A stretch of 64,000 nt of DNA from an uncultured Bacteroidales bacterium (GCA_946405435.1 CAMJHF010000005.1:62001-126000); one strand, 5' to 3'; counted from the first letter of the stretch, positions 30,412 through 40,935 are shown. Numbers and translations are program-made. The notes: generated by a model from the sequence alone, not told the origin.

Positions 30412-32107
30412 GGGTCAGCAGCACGTCGAATACATTGCGCTCGAGGCGCTCGAGTGGCGACCCATAATTAATCACTTTATTGTTTTTGTCGACAGCCTCA
30501 TAAGAGCCGTAATAATAAGGCGCATAATAGGATACCGGATAAGAAGTCAGCCTGAGCGCCACATCGGCAAAGAAAGAACCGGGCGACGAGTAACCGGCGC
30601 CGAGCGACACGGCATGGGTGGTGTTCCGGAAATAATGAGAGTCGCCGAGCTGCTGCTTGAATGCCGTGGAATTGCCCAGGAACTGAACGGTTTCGGCTGT
30701 TACGATGTCGCCTCCGGACAGGTTGTCATAGTACTTTTCGGGATCGGTGACGAACGAGTAGCCGGCGCGTATGGAAAGCTCCGGAAGGGGCTTGACCTCG
30801 ATACCGGCACGCACCGAATGAGAAACTCCGCAGAAGGCATTGTTGACGGCATTCGTGGCCGCCCAGTTGTCGACAGTATTGAAGTAGTAATCGTCTGATT
30901 CGTCGCGGTACTGCATGACGCTGTAGTCTGTGAGTTCATAGTCCACGCTGAACAGGCCGATGCCCGGGAGCGTATAAGCTACGCCCGCATCGACTATGTA
31001 GGGGGCTCGCAGGCTGTACGACGCCTCGCCGATGGTGGACTTCCAGTTGCCGTCAAAATCAGAGTTCTCATAGCTGGTCGCAGCCTGGTACTGCCAGCGC
31101 TCGGAAACCGAGTACATGGTGGGAGTCTGGATGGCTGCACCGATGCGGAGATGGTCTGTCGGGAGCACGATGAATCCGAACTTGCCGTAGATACCCGTAG
31201 CCTTGCTGTTGAGGGCGTACGAGTTGGTGGAACTGGAATAATTGGTGGACACCTTGGATGAACCGCTGTCCGACGTATAGAAGATGACGGGGAACAGACC
31301 GGGCTCGCGCGCAACCTCGGAGAAAACCTCCTGGCGGCTGTACTGCAAGGTAGGAATGCCCAGGTTGAAGCCGAAATAGAAACGGTTGGACATGTTGAAG
31401 CCGATGTTGAAGGCGATGTCGGACTTGGAACCGTAGGTATTGTAGACGGAAGCCTGGTCCAGGTCGCCCGGAACATAGGCATAGGTCTCGGCGTCGTTGA
31501 TTCTCTGGTTGGCTCCGGCATACACATTGGAGCCCACGGGGCCGTACTCCCCTATCTGGTTGGCGCAGTAAGCTGCGTAAAGGTCGCGGGGCATCTGGTC
31601 GGGTGAAAGCCCGTAGGCTCCCGCCGCAAGTCCGCCGAGGAAAGAGGTGGCAGAATTGACTCCCCGGGCCGTAGTGTAATTGAGGAAGGTGTTGGTGGTG
31701 TTGGCCACAAAGCCCATGGACATGCTCCGCATGGAACTGTACTCGTCATTCGAGAACATCGTGAACATGAGTCCGATGTTGGGCAGGTTGAACTTCGTGT
31801 GGCTCGTCTTGTAGGGACTGCCGAAGTTCTGCGAGCCGTCGGGCGAGTAGGATGCTCCGGTCGAAGAGAACAGAAGGCCGGGGGTAATGGTGAACTGACT
31901 GTAATTCGCCACTGCCGATCCTGCAGGGTTGATGCCTATGGATCCCAGGTCGCCTCCCAGGGCCGTCATGGCGTTGCCAAGGGCCACCGAGCGTGCCGTT
32001 CCGTAGTAATTGTTGCGGCTCAGCATTTCGGCGTAGTATGAATCTTGGGCCGTGGCGGCCACGCAGATGGACGCCAGGGCAAAAGTTGCAATCAATATCT
32101 TTTTCAT
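30395..32107 (-). CDS. OmpP1/FadL/TodX-type outer membrane protein
   Basis: 570 aa; signal peptide; NNYYGTARSVALGNAMTALGGDLGSIGINPAGSAV; beta-barrel pattern ending GWRF. Confidence 0.85.
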   Translation of the reverse strand: MKKILIATFALASICVAATAQDSYYAEMLSRNNYYGTARSVALGNAMTALGGDLGSIGINPAGSAVANYSQFTITPGLLFSSTGASYSPDGSQNFGSPYKTSHTKFNLPNIGLMFTMFSNDEYSSMRSMSMGFVANTTNTFLNYTTARGVNSATSFLGGLAAGAYGLSPDQMPRDLYAAYCANQIGEYGPVGSNVYAGANQRINDAETYAYVPGDLDQASVYNTYGSKSDIAFNIGFNMSNRFYFGFNLGIPTLQYSRQEVFSEVAREPGLFPVIFYTSDSGSSKVSTNYSSSTNSYALNSKATGIYGKFGFIVLPTDHLRIGAAIQTPTMYSVSERWQYQAATSYENSDFDGNWKSTIGEASYSLRAPYIVDAGVAYTLPGIGLFSVDYELTDYSVMQYRDESDDYYFNTVDNWAATNAVNNAFCGVSHSVRAGIEVKPLPELSIRAGYSFVTDPEKYYDNLSGGDIVTAETVQFLGNSTAFKQQLGDSHYFRNTTHAVSLGAGYSSPGSFFADVALRLTSYPVSYYAPYYYGSYEAVDKNNKVINYGSPLERLERNVFDVLLTLGWRF

Positions 32108-32138
32108 AACTCAGAACTTTTAATGGTCAGTGAGACTC

Positions 32139-32987
32139 TTACCTGCGGCCGCCGCCACCGCCGCCGCTGCCGCCTGAATGACTGCTGCCTCCTGAATATC
32201 CGCCACCGGAAGAACCGCCGCCTGAGTAGCCACCGCCGGAATAGCTGTTGCGGGACGAGCTGCTGCTGTAGGAAGAGCGGCCGCTGTCGTAGGACGAGCT
32301 GCTGGAGCGGGTGGAGTAGGTACTGCCGGAACGCCTGCTACTGGAACCGGAGTAAGATGAAGACGACCTGGCGGACGAACTGGAGCCCGAAGACCTGCGG
32401 TAGGTCGTTGCAGACGAAGGCTTTACACTGGTACCGCCAGTGACCGAACCGGCCCTGCGGTGGTTGTTGCCTCCGGTAAGGTAGCTGCCCGGATATCCTG
32501 ACGCACCGTAATCGGCGGGACGGGAAATGTGCCCGGGATAATAAGGCGCATAGCCGTGGTAGTAATACGGGTAGCCGTAAGAATAGTAGCTATACGGATA
32601 GTAATAGCTGAACGGGGAATAATAGCCATAGAAGCCGAAACGGCCGTAGCCTCCCCACCATGGATCCCAGTAAGGGTCCCACCAAGGGTCGCCCCAAGGG
32701 CCCCATGCATAGCTGCGATAGCCCCAGAACGGGCTGTAGTAGTAATAGGGACTGTAGTAGCTGTAACCATAGTCCTCGGCCGGCTGCCTTTTTGTCTTGA
32801 GGCTGTCGGCCGCCAGGTTACGGGCTGCCATGTCACGGAAATCTTCTTCGCTGTACACGTGTACCGGCGGTTGAGGCCGGTAGTATATCCCGTCGGGATA
32901 CAGCTGGTCCGAAGCATATTGAGCGGCAGTCCCGCAAGATGCCAGCGCCAGAAGGGCGGGCAATAAAATTATCAGGCACCGTTTCAT
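32139..32987 (-). CDS. Lipoprotein with Tyr/Pro-rich middle and Ser/Gly-rich tail
   Basis: 282 aa; lipobox LLALASCG; low-complexity SSSSRNSYSGGGYSGGG tail. Confidence 0.75.
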   Translation of the reverse strand: MKRCLIILLPALLALASCGTAAQYASDQLYPDGIYYRPQPPVHVYSEEDFRDMAARNLAADSLKTKRQPAEDYGYSYYSPYYYYSPFWGYRSYAWGPWGDPWWDPYWDPWWGGYGRFGFYGYYSPFSYYYPYSYYSYGYPYYYHGYAPYYPGHISRPADYGASGYPGSYLTGGNNHRRAGSVTGGTSVKPSSATTYRRSSGSSSSARSSSSYSGSSSRRSGSTYSTRSSSSSYDSGRSSYSSSSSRNSYSGGGYSGGGSSGGGYSGGSSHSGGSGGGGGGRR

Positions 32988-33014
32988 TATGTTACCTCCT
33001 TAAATAAAAGTTTG

Positions 33015-33022
33015 TATCTTTG
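33015..33022 (+). promoter_or_regulatory. Putative Bacteroidota -7 element upstream of proS
   Basis: tatctttg matches TAnnTTTG; no clear -33 TTTG seen. Confidence 0.4.
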
Positions 33023-33091
33023 CATACGCAACATTCGTGCCGCGCGCACGCGTTGCTGTTTACGATACAAATTTGGCAAAAAAATCTAAAT

Positions 33092-34570
33092 ATGGCAAAA
33101 GAGGTTACTAAACGTGAAGAGAATTACTCGCAGTGGTACAACGACCTGGCCCTCAAAGCCGACCTCGCCGAGCAGTCGGCGGTTCGCGGATGCATGGTCA
33201 TAAAACCCTATGGCTACGCCATTTGGGAGAAGATGCAGTCGATCCTGGACGGCATGTTCAAGAAGACCGGCGTACAGAATGCATATTTTCCTCTCTTCAT
33301 TCCCAAATCATTCTTCAGCCGCGAGGCAGAGCATGTCGCCGGCTTCGCAAAGGAGTGCGCCGTGGTTACGCACCACCGGCTCATGAACGCTCCCGACGGC
33401 AGCGGAGTTGTGGTGGACCCGTCCGCAAAGCTGGAAGAAGAGTTGATCGTCCGTCCCACTTCCGAGACTATCATATGGAACACATACAAGAACTGGATCA
33501 CCTCCTGGCGTGACCTTCCGCTCCTTTGCAACCAGTGGTGCAACGTAGTGCGCTGGGAGATGCGCACCCGCCTGTTCCTCCGCACCGCGGAATTCCTGTG
33601 GCAGGAAGGCCACACCGCGCACGCCACCGCCGAAGAGGCGCAGGCCAAGGCCGAAGAGATGGTGCATGTGTATGCGGACTTCGCCCGCAACGTCATGGCC
33701 CTGCCGGTCATCGTCGGCCACAAGAGCCCCAACGAGCGATTCGCAGGAGCCATCGACACCCTCACCATCGAGGCCATGATGCAGGACGGCAAGGCCCTGC
33801 AGGCCGGCACCTCGCACTTCCTGGGGCAGAACTTTGCAAAGAGCTTCGACGTGCAGTTCACTAACAAAGATGGCAAGATGGAATATGTGTGGGCCACGTC
33901 CTGGGGCGTGAGCACCCGCCTCATGGGAGCCCTCATCATGGCACACGGAGACGACAACGGCCTGGTCCTGCCTCCGGCGCTCGCCCCCATCCAGGTGGTC
34001 ATGGTGCCCATCTACCGCAACGACGATGAGTTCAACGCCGTAATGGCGGAGTTTGACAAGATAAAGGCAGGCCTGGAGGCTCTGGGTGTGAGCGTCAAGA
34101 TCGACAGCCGCGACACCCTGCGTCCCGGATTCAAGTTTGCCGAATGGGAACTCAAGGGCGTGCCCGTGCGTCTTGCAATGGGCGCGAGGGACCTTGCCGC
34201 CGGCTCCGTAGAGGTAGCCCGCCGCGACACCCTCACCAAGGAAACCATGCAGTTGGAGGGCATCGAGGCACACATCAAGGGACTTCTGGACGACATCCAG
34301 CAGAACATCTACAACAAGGCCCTTGCCTTCCGCGAAGCCAACGTGGAGAAGTGCGACGACTGGGAGGATTTCAAGGTCCGGATCCAGCAGGGCAAGTTCC
34401 TGCTCTGCCACTGGGACGGTACCACGGAGACGGAGCAGGCCATCAAGGACGCCACCAAGGCCACCATACGCTGCATCCCCGTAGACAGTTATGTGTGCAA
34501 GGAAGAAGGCAAGGACATCTTCTCCGGCAAGCCTTCGCACCAAAGAGTAGTATTCGCAATTTCGTATTGA
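33092..34570 (+). CDS. proS: Prolyl-tRNA synthetase (ProS3 type)
   Basis: [46 protein letters not shown]; class II motifs. Confidence 0.96.
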   Translation: MAKEVTKREENYSQWYNDLALKADLAEQSAVRGCMVIKPYGYAIWEKMQSILDGMFKKTGVQNAYFPLFIPKSFFSREAEHVAGFAKECAVVTHHRLMNAPDGSGVVVDPSAKLEEELIVRPTSETIIWNTYKNWITSWRDLPLLCNQWCNVVRWEMRTRLFLRTAEFLWQEGHTAHATAEEAQAKAEEMVHVYADFARNVMALPVIVGHKSPNERFAGAIDTLTIEAMMQDGKALQAGTSHFLGQNFAKSFDVQFTNKDGKMEYVWATSWGVSTRLMGALIMAHGDDNGLVLPPALAPIQVVMVPIYRNDDEFNAVMAEFDKIKAGLEALGVSVKIDSRDTLRPGFKFAEWELKGVPVRLAMGARDLAAGSVEVARRDTLTKETMQLEGIEAHIKGLLDDIQQNIYNKALAFREANVEKCDDWEDFKVRIQQGKFLLCHWDGTTETEQAIKDATKATIRCIPVDSYVCKEEGKDIFSGKPSHQRVVFAISY

Positions 34571-34571
34571 T

Positions 34572-35576
34572 ATGAAAAGATTCAGCATCATAGCAGGGCT
34601 GATTGCCCTGTGCGGCGTGTCCGCTTTTGCGCAGGACGACGCCCAGAAGGCCGCTGCAGAGGCTGCAGCAGCTTTTGCAGGCGCTCCCGCCGAAGAGGTT
34701 CCGGTCGCAAAACCGAAGTATTGGACAAGTTCATCCGTGTTCGACCTCGGCGTCACCCAGACGTCCCTTACCAACTGGGCAGCCGGCGGTTTCAACACCG
34801 TCACCCTGGCCGGAGGTATCGATGCCAAGGCCGACTACGCCAAGAATCTGCTCAGCTGGAACAACCGCCTGCAGCTGCAGTACGGCTTCATCTGGTCCCA
34901 GGACAAGGCCAATGTGCTCCAGAAGAGCAACGACCGCATCTACCTCGAGAGCAAACTTGCATACAAGACCGCGCCCGAGAGCAAGTGGAACTGGACGGCG
35001 GCCTACGATTTCCGTTCCCAGTTCACCGACACCTACAGCGGCTACAAGCAGCTGGAGGACGAAAGCTGGATAGTGGATCCCGCCAAGCTCAAATCCGGAT
35101 TCTTCTCACCCGCCTACAACAATCTGGCGCTCGGTATCGAGTGGAAGCCCAACGAGTGGTTCGACGTCAACTTCTCACCTCTCACCGGAAGCCTCATTTT
35201 CTGCACAAACGACGTCCTTCGCAAATCCTACGGTATGCCGCTGATAAGCGCCACGGACGAGGCCGCGCTGTACGACAGCAAGCTCTTCCAGTTCGGTGCC
35301 CAGGTCAAGGCCAACGCAAGGTTCTCCATCAACGACGTCTTCAAATTCGAAACCCAGCTGGTGCTCTTCACTGACTACCTCAACCATCCCTTCACGCAGA
35401 ACCGCGTCAACTGGGACAACAAGATTACATGGCAGATCGCCAAATTCTTCAAAGTCGGTTTCAACACCTGGCTGATCTACGATCCTATAGTAGAGATTGA
35501 CGGCACGGTGAGCAAGGTCCAGTTCAAGGACTTCCTGTCGTTCAACTTCACCTACACCCTTGGCGGCAAGAAATGA
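34572..35576 (+). CDS. DUF3078 domain-containing outer-membrane protein
   Basis: 334 aa; signal peptide; LTNWAAGGFNTVTLAGGIDAKADYAKNLLSWNNRLQLQYG. Confidence 0.8.
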   Translation: MKRFSIIAGLIALCGVSAFAQDDAQKAAAEAAAAFAGAPAEEVPVAKPKYWTSSSVFDLGVTQTSLTNWAAGGFNTVTLAGGIDAKADYAKNLLSWNNRLQLQYGFIWSQDKANVLQKSNDRIYLESKLAYKTAPESKWNWTAAYDFRSQFTDTYSGYKQLEDESWIVDPAKLKSGFFSPAYNNLALGIEWKPNEWFDVNFSPLTGSLIFCTNDVLRKSYGMPLISATDEAALYDSKLFQFGAQVKANARFSINDVFKFETQLVLFTDYLNHPFTQNRVNWDNKITWQIAKFFKVGFNTWLIYDPIVEIDGTVSKVQFKDFLSFNFTYTLGGKK

Positions 35577-36631
35577 AAGTACTGCTGGCAGTAAGCGGCG
35601 GCATTGACTCCATGTACATGCTGCACAGAGCCCCCGAGCTGTTCCCGGGGGCTTCGTTTACTGTGGCGCACTGCAATTTCCGCCTTCGCGGGGCGGAATC
35701 CGACGGGGACGAGGCGCTTGTGCGGGAGCAGTGCTCCAGGCTCGGAATCGAGTGCTTGGTCAAGGGTTTCGATACTCTTGAATATGCTTCCAGCCACGGC
35801 ATTTCGGTCGAAATGGCGGCACGGGAGCTGCGGTATGGGTGGTTCAGGCAGCTGTGCGCGGAGCATGGCTTCGACTTCCTCGCCACCGCCCACAACGCCA
35901 ACGACAACGCCGAAACGCTCATTCTCAACCTCCTTCGAGGCACCGGCACTAAGGGCCTGCGGGGGATTCCCTCCGGTTGTACTGCGCCGGATATTCTTCC
36001 GGAAACTTCCGCTTCGCTCCATCCCTCCCACGCAAGCGTGGGCCCCTCCCGTTCACATGGCCACGGGCGGCCATGGTTTCCGGAAGAATACCCGGCATCC
36101 GTTCCACCGGAGGGACTTCAGGTGATCAGGCCGCTGCTGGGTATTTCGAGGGAAGAAATAAGGATGTGGATGGAATCCAGGGGCTTAAAGTGGCGCGAAG
36201 ACAGCACCAACAAAGAGAACGAGGCCCGGAGGAACAAAATCCGGAACCAGGTTTTCCCGGTATTCAAAGAGATCAATCCCTCTTTTATTAAAACTCTCGG
36301 CGAGGATATAGGCCGTATCCGTCAGGTGGACGACATCGCCGACGATTACTTCCGGCAGGCCGCCGTAAAAATAGTAAAACACAGTGGCAATACGCTTGAA
36401 ATCAGCGTATTGCCACTGCTCGAACTAAAGCACTGGCGCTATGTCCTCTGGAGGATCCTCGAAGACTGCGCCTTCAGCGCCGAGACCTTCGGCAAGCTCT
36501 GCGCCCTTCTGGAGCGCTACCGCACCGCCCCACTTGGCACCGTTACCCTGAGCGGCAAAACCTTCCAGTCCCCGTCCTGCACTCTCAAATGCCGCCGAAA
36601 ACTCCTCGTTTTGACAAAACGAGAACTATAG
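35573..36631 (+). CDS. tilS: tRNA(Ile)-lysidine synthetase carrying an in-frame palindromic insertion
   Basis: PP-loop LLAVSGGIDSMYMLH, THN-type ATAHNANDNAETLILNLLRGTGTKGLRGIP; extra peptide SGCTAPDILPETSASLHPSHASVGPSRSHGHGRPWFPEEYPASVPP before EGLQVIRPLLGISREEI. Confidence 0.93.
   Translation: MKVLLAVSGGIDSMYMLHRAPELFPGASFTVAHCNFRLRGAESDGDEALVREQCSRLGIECLVKGFDTLEYASSHGISVEMAARELRYGWFRQLCAEHGFDFLATAHNANDNAETLILNLLRGTGTKGLRGIPSGCTAPDILPETSASLHPSHASVGPSRSHGHGRPWFPEEYPASVPPEGLQVIRPLLGISREEIRMWMESRGLKWREDSTNKENEARRNKIRNQVFPVFKEINPSFIKTLGEDIGRIRQVDDIADDYFRQAAVKIVKHSGNTLEISVLPLLELKHWRYVLWRILEDCAFSAETFGKLCALLERYRTAPLGTVTLSGKTFQSPSCTLKCRRKLLVLTKREL
35968..36115 (-). repeat. Structured palindromic element, diverged relative of 12.6/14.2 kb copies, inserted in tilS
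   Basis: Arms gccggatattcttccggaaac / gtttccggaagaatacccggc (20/21), outer tccctccggt / accggaggga; reverse-complement core gggaggggcccacgcttgcgtgggaggg. Confidence 0.88.
36382..36418. repeat. Perfect 15-bp inverted repeat inside tilS (7-nt loop)
   Basis: cagtggcaatacgct-tgaaatc-agcgtattgccactg. Confidence 0.95.
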
Positions 36632-38608
36632 CACGCCGTACCTACGGCCGTACTCCAGCATCTGGCCGAGGTAGTCGTCGGTGTAGACAATCTGATAATC
36701 TGTGATGACTCCGCCCTTCTCTATGGGCACTATTTCAGGATTGATGAAGCCGCCGTAGGGCTTGAGATTCAGGGCCGCGTAGCGCTCGCGCACCTCGCGG
36801 TGCAGGGCGGGGTCGATATGAACCGCATACTCCTCCACAAGGGCTTTGCCGGCTTCGTAATCCCCTTCCGACTTGATTCTCTGAATCTCCGCCAGAAGCT
36901 TGGCAAAAAGGCCTCTCAGAGCCTCGTAGTCGGTAATGACGAAGTAGGTCTTGCCGTCGCGGGTACGTTTCTCAATGACACCGTCTCCATTGCGGTAGCA
37001 CCATTCGGAGATGAGCTTGCGGTCCTGCATGTGGGCTTCGGTGTTGGGACGTCCCAGTTCCACGCGGTTGAACTGCACCAGCAGGCTGTTGCGGATAAAT
37101 GAATCATATTCGGCCTTATAGGCGTCGGCATCGGGCATGATGCCAAGTTCTACAAGTTTGGCGTCGGCAGCGTAGTAGAGGCCGAACAGGTCAGCCCTGG
37201 CCTCCTCCAGTGCGGAAGAATACTCGCCCATGGCCGTGCTGGAAACTCCCTTCAGCAACTGGCCGGAACCATGCCCCAGACACTCATGCAGATCGGTATG
37301 GATTTCGCTGGCGTAGGAGCCGTATTTTTTAGCGCGGGCCACTTCGGCCTCGTCCCAGGCAAACTCGGCAAGCGCACTGTTTGGCTGCTCATCGGCGGAA
37401 TAGTCATAGGCGCGCGAGATGTTGGAGATGGTCACGCTCTTGGAGCCGTGGTCGCGGCGAATCCAGTCGGCATTTGGCAGATTGATGCCTATAGGAGTGG
37501 ACGGATAAGCATCGCCTGCAAGGCATACCGCATTGATGACCTTGGCGCTGATACCCTTGACATGGGGTTTGCGGAAACGGGGATCCACCGGAGAATTGTC
37601 TTCGAACCACTGTGCATTGGCGCTCAATATCGCCGAGCGCTCCGAGGCCTTGGCGTCCTTGATGTTCACGTGGCCTTCCCATGAGCCCTTGCGTCCCAGC
37701 GGGTCGTTGTAGTCTTCCACGAAACCGTTGACGAAATCCACAGTTCCCAGTGTATCCTTGACCCACTCTATGTTGAATTCGTCCCATTTGCGAAGGTCGC
37801 CGGTCCTGTAGTATTCGACGAGCAGGCCAAGCGCGCGCTTCTGGATATCATTTTCGGCCACTTTGCGGGCGAGTTCAAGTTCTGCGCATATTTTCTCTAT
37901 TGCCGGGCCGTAGATACCGTCAGCCTTCCACAGCTTTTCCACAACAACGCCATTTTCCTTGACAACCTTGGTGTTCAGTCCGTAAGAAACCGGCCTTGGG
38001 TCGGATGAATCTTCCACTGAAGCATAGTATGCCTCAACCTCTTCGCGGGTGACTCCGTCGTAGAAATTGACAGACGAAAGCTCCACTATATCACCGTCTT
38101 TGGCGGTGCTCCTCCGTTGGGGGCAAACCGACGGATCATAGGCATATTCTATAAGGAAGCCGGCCTCGTCGGAACGGCCCACGGCATCCAGCAGCTTCTC
38201 AAAATATGAAGGTTCGCACTCCGGGAAGAACTTGTCTTCGGCATAATGATGATGGATGCCGTTGCTGAAGAACAGCCTCTTGGCATATTCCGTAAACGCC
38301 TCGAATTCACTGCATTTGCGGTCGCCGGCATAGTTTTCCAGAATATCTTCCACTGCGTGGCGCAGCTGAAGATTGTAACGGCAGTTCTGGTCCCACAGGA
38401 TGTCGCGGCCCCACTTGGCAGCCTCGGCAAGGTGATAGGCATATTCTTTCTGCTGAAGGCTCAATTCTTCCCATCCCGGAACTTGATACCGTATAACCTT
38501 GACGTCGGCAAACTGGTCTACGGTATAACGGAAGTCGGCTTTCTTCTGGCCGCATGCAGCAGAGAGCGCCGCAACCGAAACAATCATCATCATCTTGAAC
38601 AGTTTCAT
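36626..38608 (-). CDS. Dipeptidyl-peptidase III-like metallopeptidase (M49)
   Basis: 660 aa; lipoprotein-like N-terminus; HECLGHGSGQ zinc motif and EEARADLFGLYY. Confidence 0.9.
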   Translation of the reverse strand: MKLFKMMMIVSVAALSAACGQKKADFRYTVDQFADVKVIRYQVPGWEELSLQQKEYAYHLAEAAKWGRDILWDQNCRYNLQLRHAVEDILENYAGDRKCSEFEAFTEYAKRLFFSNGIHHHYAEDKFFPECEPSYFEKLLDAVGRSDEAGFLIEYAYDPSVCPQRRSTAKDGDIVELSSVNFYDGVTREEVEAYYASVEDSSDPRPVSYGLNTKVVKENGVVVEKLWKADGIYGPAIEKICAELELARKVAENDIQKRALGLLVEYYRTGDLRKWDEFNIEWVKDTLGTVDFVNGFVEDYNDPLGRKGSWEGHVNIKDAKASERSAILSANAQWFEDNSPVDPRFRKPHVKGISAKVINAVCLAGDAYPSTPIGINLPNADWIRRDHGSKSVTISNISRAYDYSADEQPNSALAEFAWDEAEVARAKKYGSYASEIHTDLHECLGHGSGQLLKGVSSTAMGEYSSALEEARADLFGLYYAADAKLVELGIMPDADAYKAEYDSFIRNSLLVQFNRVELGRPNTEAHMQDRKLISEWCYRNGDGVIEKRTRDGKTYFVITDYEALRGLFAKLLAEIQRIKSEGDYEAGKALVEEYAVHIDPALHREVRERYAALNLKPYGGFINPEIVPIEKGGVITDYQIVYTDDYLGQMLEYGRRYGVL

Positions 38609-39351
38609 ATCAGTTTAAACAGTTTTTTCAGTGTAGCGTCCGGGCCGGAAGACAGCAGTTCCACGCCCGGCTCAGGGTCATTCAACGGAATACCTGCCTG
38701 CTCCAGAACATCTTTGAGGCGTCTTGCCACGGCCGGGGCCGGATCGATGAACTTGACGCCCTGGGGCGCAATCCGCTGCATCACAGGCAGCAGGAAAGGA
38801 TAGTGGGTACATCCCAGGACTATGGTGTCGGCGCCCGCCTCGAGCAGCGGTTCCAGACTGGCCCGCACCACCTCCTCGGCATGAGGGCCGTCCAGTTCGA
38901 GCGATTCAACAAGCTCCACGTATCCCCTGCCCACGCTTTCCGCTATGCGGACTGCATCAGCATATTGTCCTTTGATATTCAAATATTTGGGAGCGCTCAA
39001 GGTGCCGGCTGTGGCAAGCACGCCGACCACGCCGCTGCGCGTCCCGGAAGCGGCCGGCTTGACCGCCGGTTCCATCCCAACAAAAGGAATATCATATTCG
39101 GCGCGAAGAGTGGCTATTGCCGCCGCCGTGGCGGTATTGCAGGCCACGACCACGGCCCTGGCGCCTTTGGAGAGCATAAAGTCGGTAATGGCCCGGCTGC
39201 GGTCGATAATATATCCGGCTGTCTTTTCGCCATATGGGCAATGGGCATTGTCGGACCAGTATATAAAACGTTCTTGAGGGAGAATCTTCCGAATCTCCCT
39301 CAGAACTGAAAGGCCACCGGAGCCTGAGTCGAAAATGCCTATTGACGCCAT
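38605..39351 (-). CDS. murI: Glutamate racemase
   Basis: 248 aa; IGIFDSGSGGLSVLREI, VVACNTATAAAI, LGCTHYPFL. Confidence 0.95.
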   Translation of the reverse strand: MASIGIFDSGSGGLSVLREIRKILPQERFIYWSDNAHCPYGEKTAGYIIDRSRAITDFMLSKGARAVVVACNTATAAAIATLRAEYDIPFVGMEPAVKPAASGTRSGVVGVLATAGTLSAPKYLNIKGQYADAVRIAESVGRGYVELVESLELDGPHAEEVVRASLEPLLEAGADTIVLGCTHYPFLLPVMQRIAPQGVKFIDPAPAVARRLKDVLEQAGIPLNDPEPGVELLSSGPDATLKKLFKLI

Positions 39352-39354
39352 CCG

Positions 39355-40923
39355 CTATGAGAGAAGTTGTCCCAGGACTTCGAAGCAGGCCTTGCCCTCG
39401 GAATCGATAGTCATACGGTACACGGTGTCGTCTACCTTGTAGTAGGTGCCGCCGCCAAGCTCGATGAGCTCATAGTCGTCGGGAAGGGAATCCACCAGGG
39501 CCCCTGCGGGAGGGACTATGACGGTGTACTGCCCGTCAGCGCCCTTGGTGTAGAACACTCCGTCGTTGTAGAAGTACTCCAGGCCCGCGTCGGCATAACT
39601 CTGCACAAGTCCGAGGCTCCTGGCGAGCGAGCCGGAAGCCGCTGCCATGCTGGAATTCATGGCGATGGTCTGGTTCTGCTGAGCAATCAAGGCGTTGTTG
39701 GCAGCTATCGTGCTGTTCTGCTCCTGGATTGTGCGGGCATTGTCGTTGATGGTATCGTAGTAATATAGATTGTCGAAGAAGTAGGCGAAGCGGCATGCTG
39801 CGTAGACTGCATCGGCAACAGGGCTGAAAACGTATCCGAAAGGAGGGCGGCATACCCAGTATCTGCCGGAATAGTACCTGTACCAGATGTCGTTGTAGTA
39901 ATAGTAGTCGCGGCCCCAGTAGTGATGTACTACGTAGTGGTGAGGAAGCGTGTGCAGATAGTGACCGTAGTGGTGATGTCCGTGGGAGTGGAACCTTGCG
40001 GGATCGCCCCTCAGGGCCATGGGCTCACGGTGATGGCGGGGCGCTGCACCGGGGTGGGGATGCATCCTCACGCTGGCGGGCATGCGGCCGTGCTCCATTT
40101 CATGACGGGTGCCGGGAACGGGCCTCACAGCGCTGTGGCTGCGGGGGCTGTCGTTTCCGCCGGCATAGCTGCGGGTAGCGGTGCTTCCGCTGGCATAGCT
40201 GCGCGCGGAAGAGGAGGCACGGCGGGCTCCGTCGATGCGGGAACTGCCGGCAGAGGAAGGAGCCATGCGGGTGTCGGGGCGGACCGCCGCGGAACGGTGG
40301 GACTCACCGCCTGTGGACGGACGTACCGAACGGGTGCCGCCGCTATATGTATTGCCGGTGGACGGACGGCGGGCGGGAGTGCCGCTGCCGTTGTACACGC
40401 TGCCGCCGGAAGGTACGCGGGCGCCGTAACTACGGACATCGCCCGTGCGCGCACTGCCGCCGGAAGAAGGACGATGCGCTGTGGCACCGCTGTTTATATG
40501 GCTGCCGCCGGACGGGGCCGCCATGCGGGTGGAACCGGAGGAGCGTGTAGACATGCTGCTGCCGGACGGGCGGCTCGAACGGGAACTGCCGCTGCTGTAT
40601 GAACTGCCGCCGGAGGAGCGTGTAGACATGCTGCCGCCGGACGGGCGGCTCGAACGGGAACTGACACTGCTGTATGAACTGCTGCCGGAAGAGCGTGTGG
40701 ACATGCTGCCGCCGGACGGACGGCTAGAACGGGAACTGCCGCTGAACGATCCGCTGCTGCGGCTCGAGGAGTGGCTGCTGTATGAAGATCCGCTGCTGCG
40801 CGAACTTGAATGAGAGGATCCGCCACCGCCGTGACGGGACTGGCCACAAACCTGGGCACCGGGAAGGAAAGCAAAGATGGCGGCTGCCGTCATCAGTGCT
40901 GCAAATCTTGTCAAGTGTTTCAT
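39355..40923 (-). CDS. DUF6515-type protein with Ser/Arg/Gly-rich repeats
   Basis: 522 aa; signal peptide; repeated SSRSSRPSGGSMSTRSSG; C-terminal YYNDIWYRYYSGRYWVCRPPFGYVFSP. Confidence 0.75.
   Translation of the reverse strand: MKHLTRFAALMTAAAIFAFLPGAQVCGQSRHGGGGSSHSSSRSSGSSYSSHSSSRSSGSFSGSSRSSRPSGGSMSTRSSGSSSYSSVSSRSSRPSGGSMSTRSSGGSSYSSGSSRSSRPSGSSMSTRSSGSTRMAAPSGGSHINSGATAHRPSSGGSARTGDVRSYGARVPSGGSVYNGSGTPARRPSTGNTYSGGTRSVRPSTGGESHRSAAVRPDTRMAPSSAGSSRIDGARRASSSARSYASGSTATRSYAGGNDSPRSHSAVRPVPGTRHEMEHGRMPASVRMHPHPGAAPRHHREPMALRGDPARFHSHGHHHYGHYLHTLPHHYVVHHYWGRDYYYYNDIWYRYYSGRYWVCRPPFGYVFSPVADAVYAACRFAYFFDNLYYYDTINDNARTIQEQNSTIAANNALIAQQNQTIAMNSSMAAASGSLARSLGLVQSYADAGLEYFYNDGVFYTKGADGQYTVIVPPAGALVDSLPDDYELIELGGGTYYKVDDTVYRMTIDSEGKACFEVLGQLLS
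40537..40761 (-). repeat. 75-bp (25-aa) tandem repeat, 3 copies, coding
   Basis: Units start at 40537, 40612, 40687. Confidence 0.95.
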
Positions 40924-40935
40924 AAGGCAGTGGTA

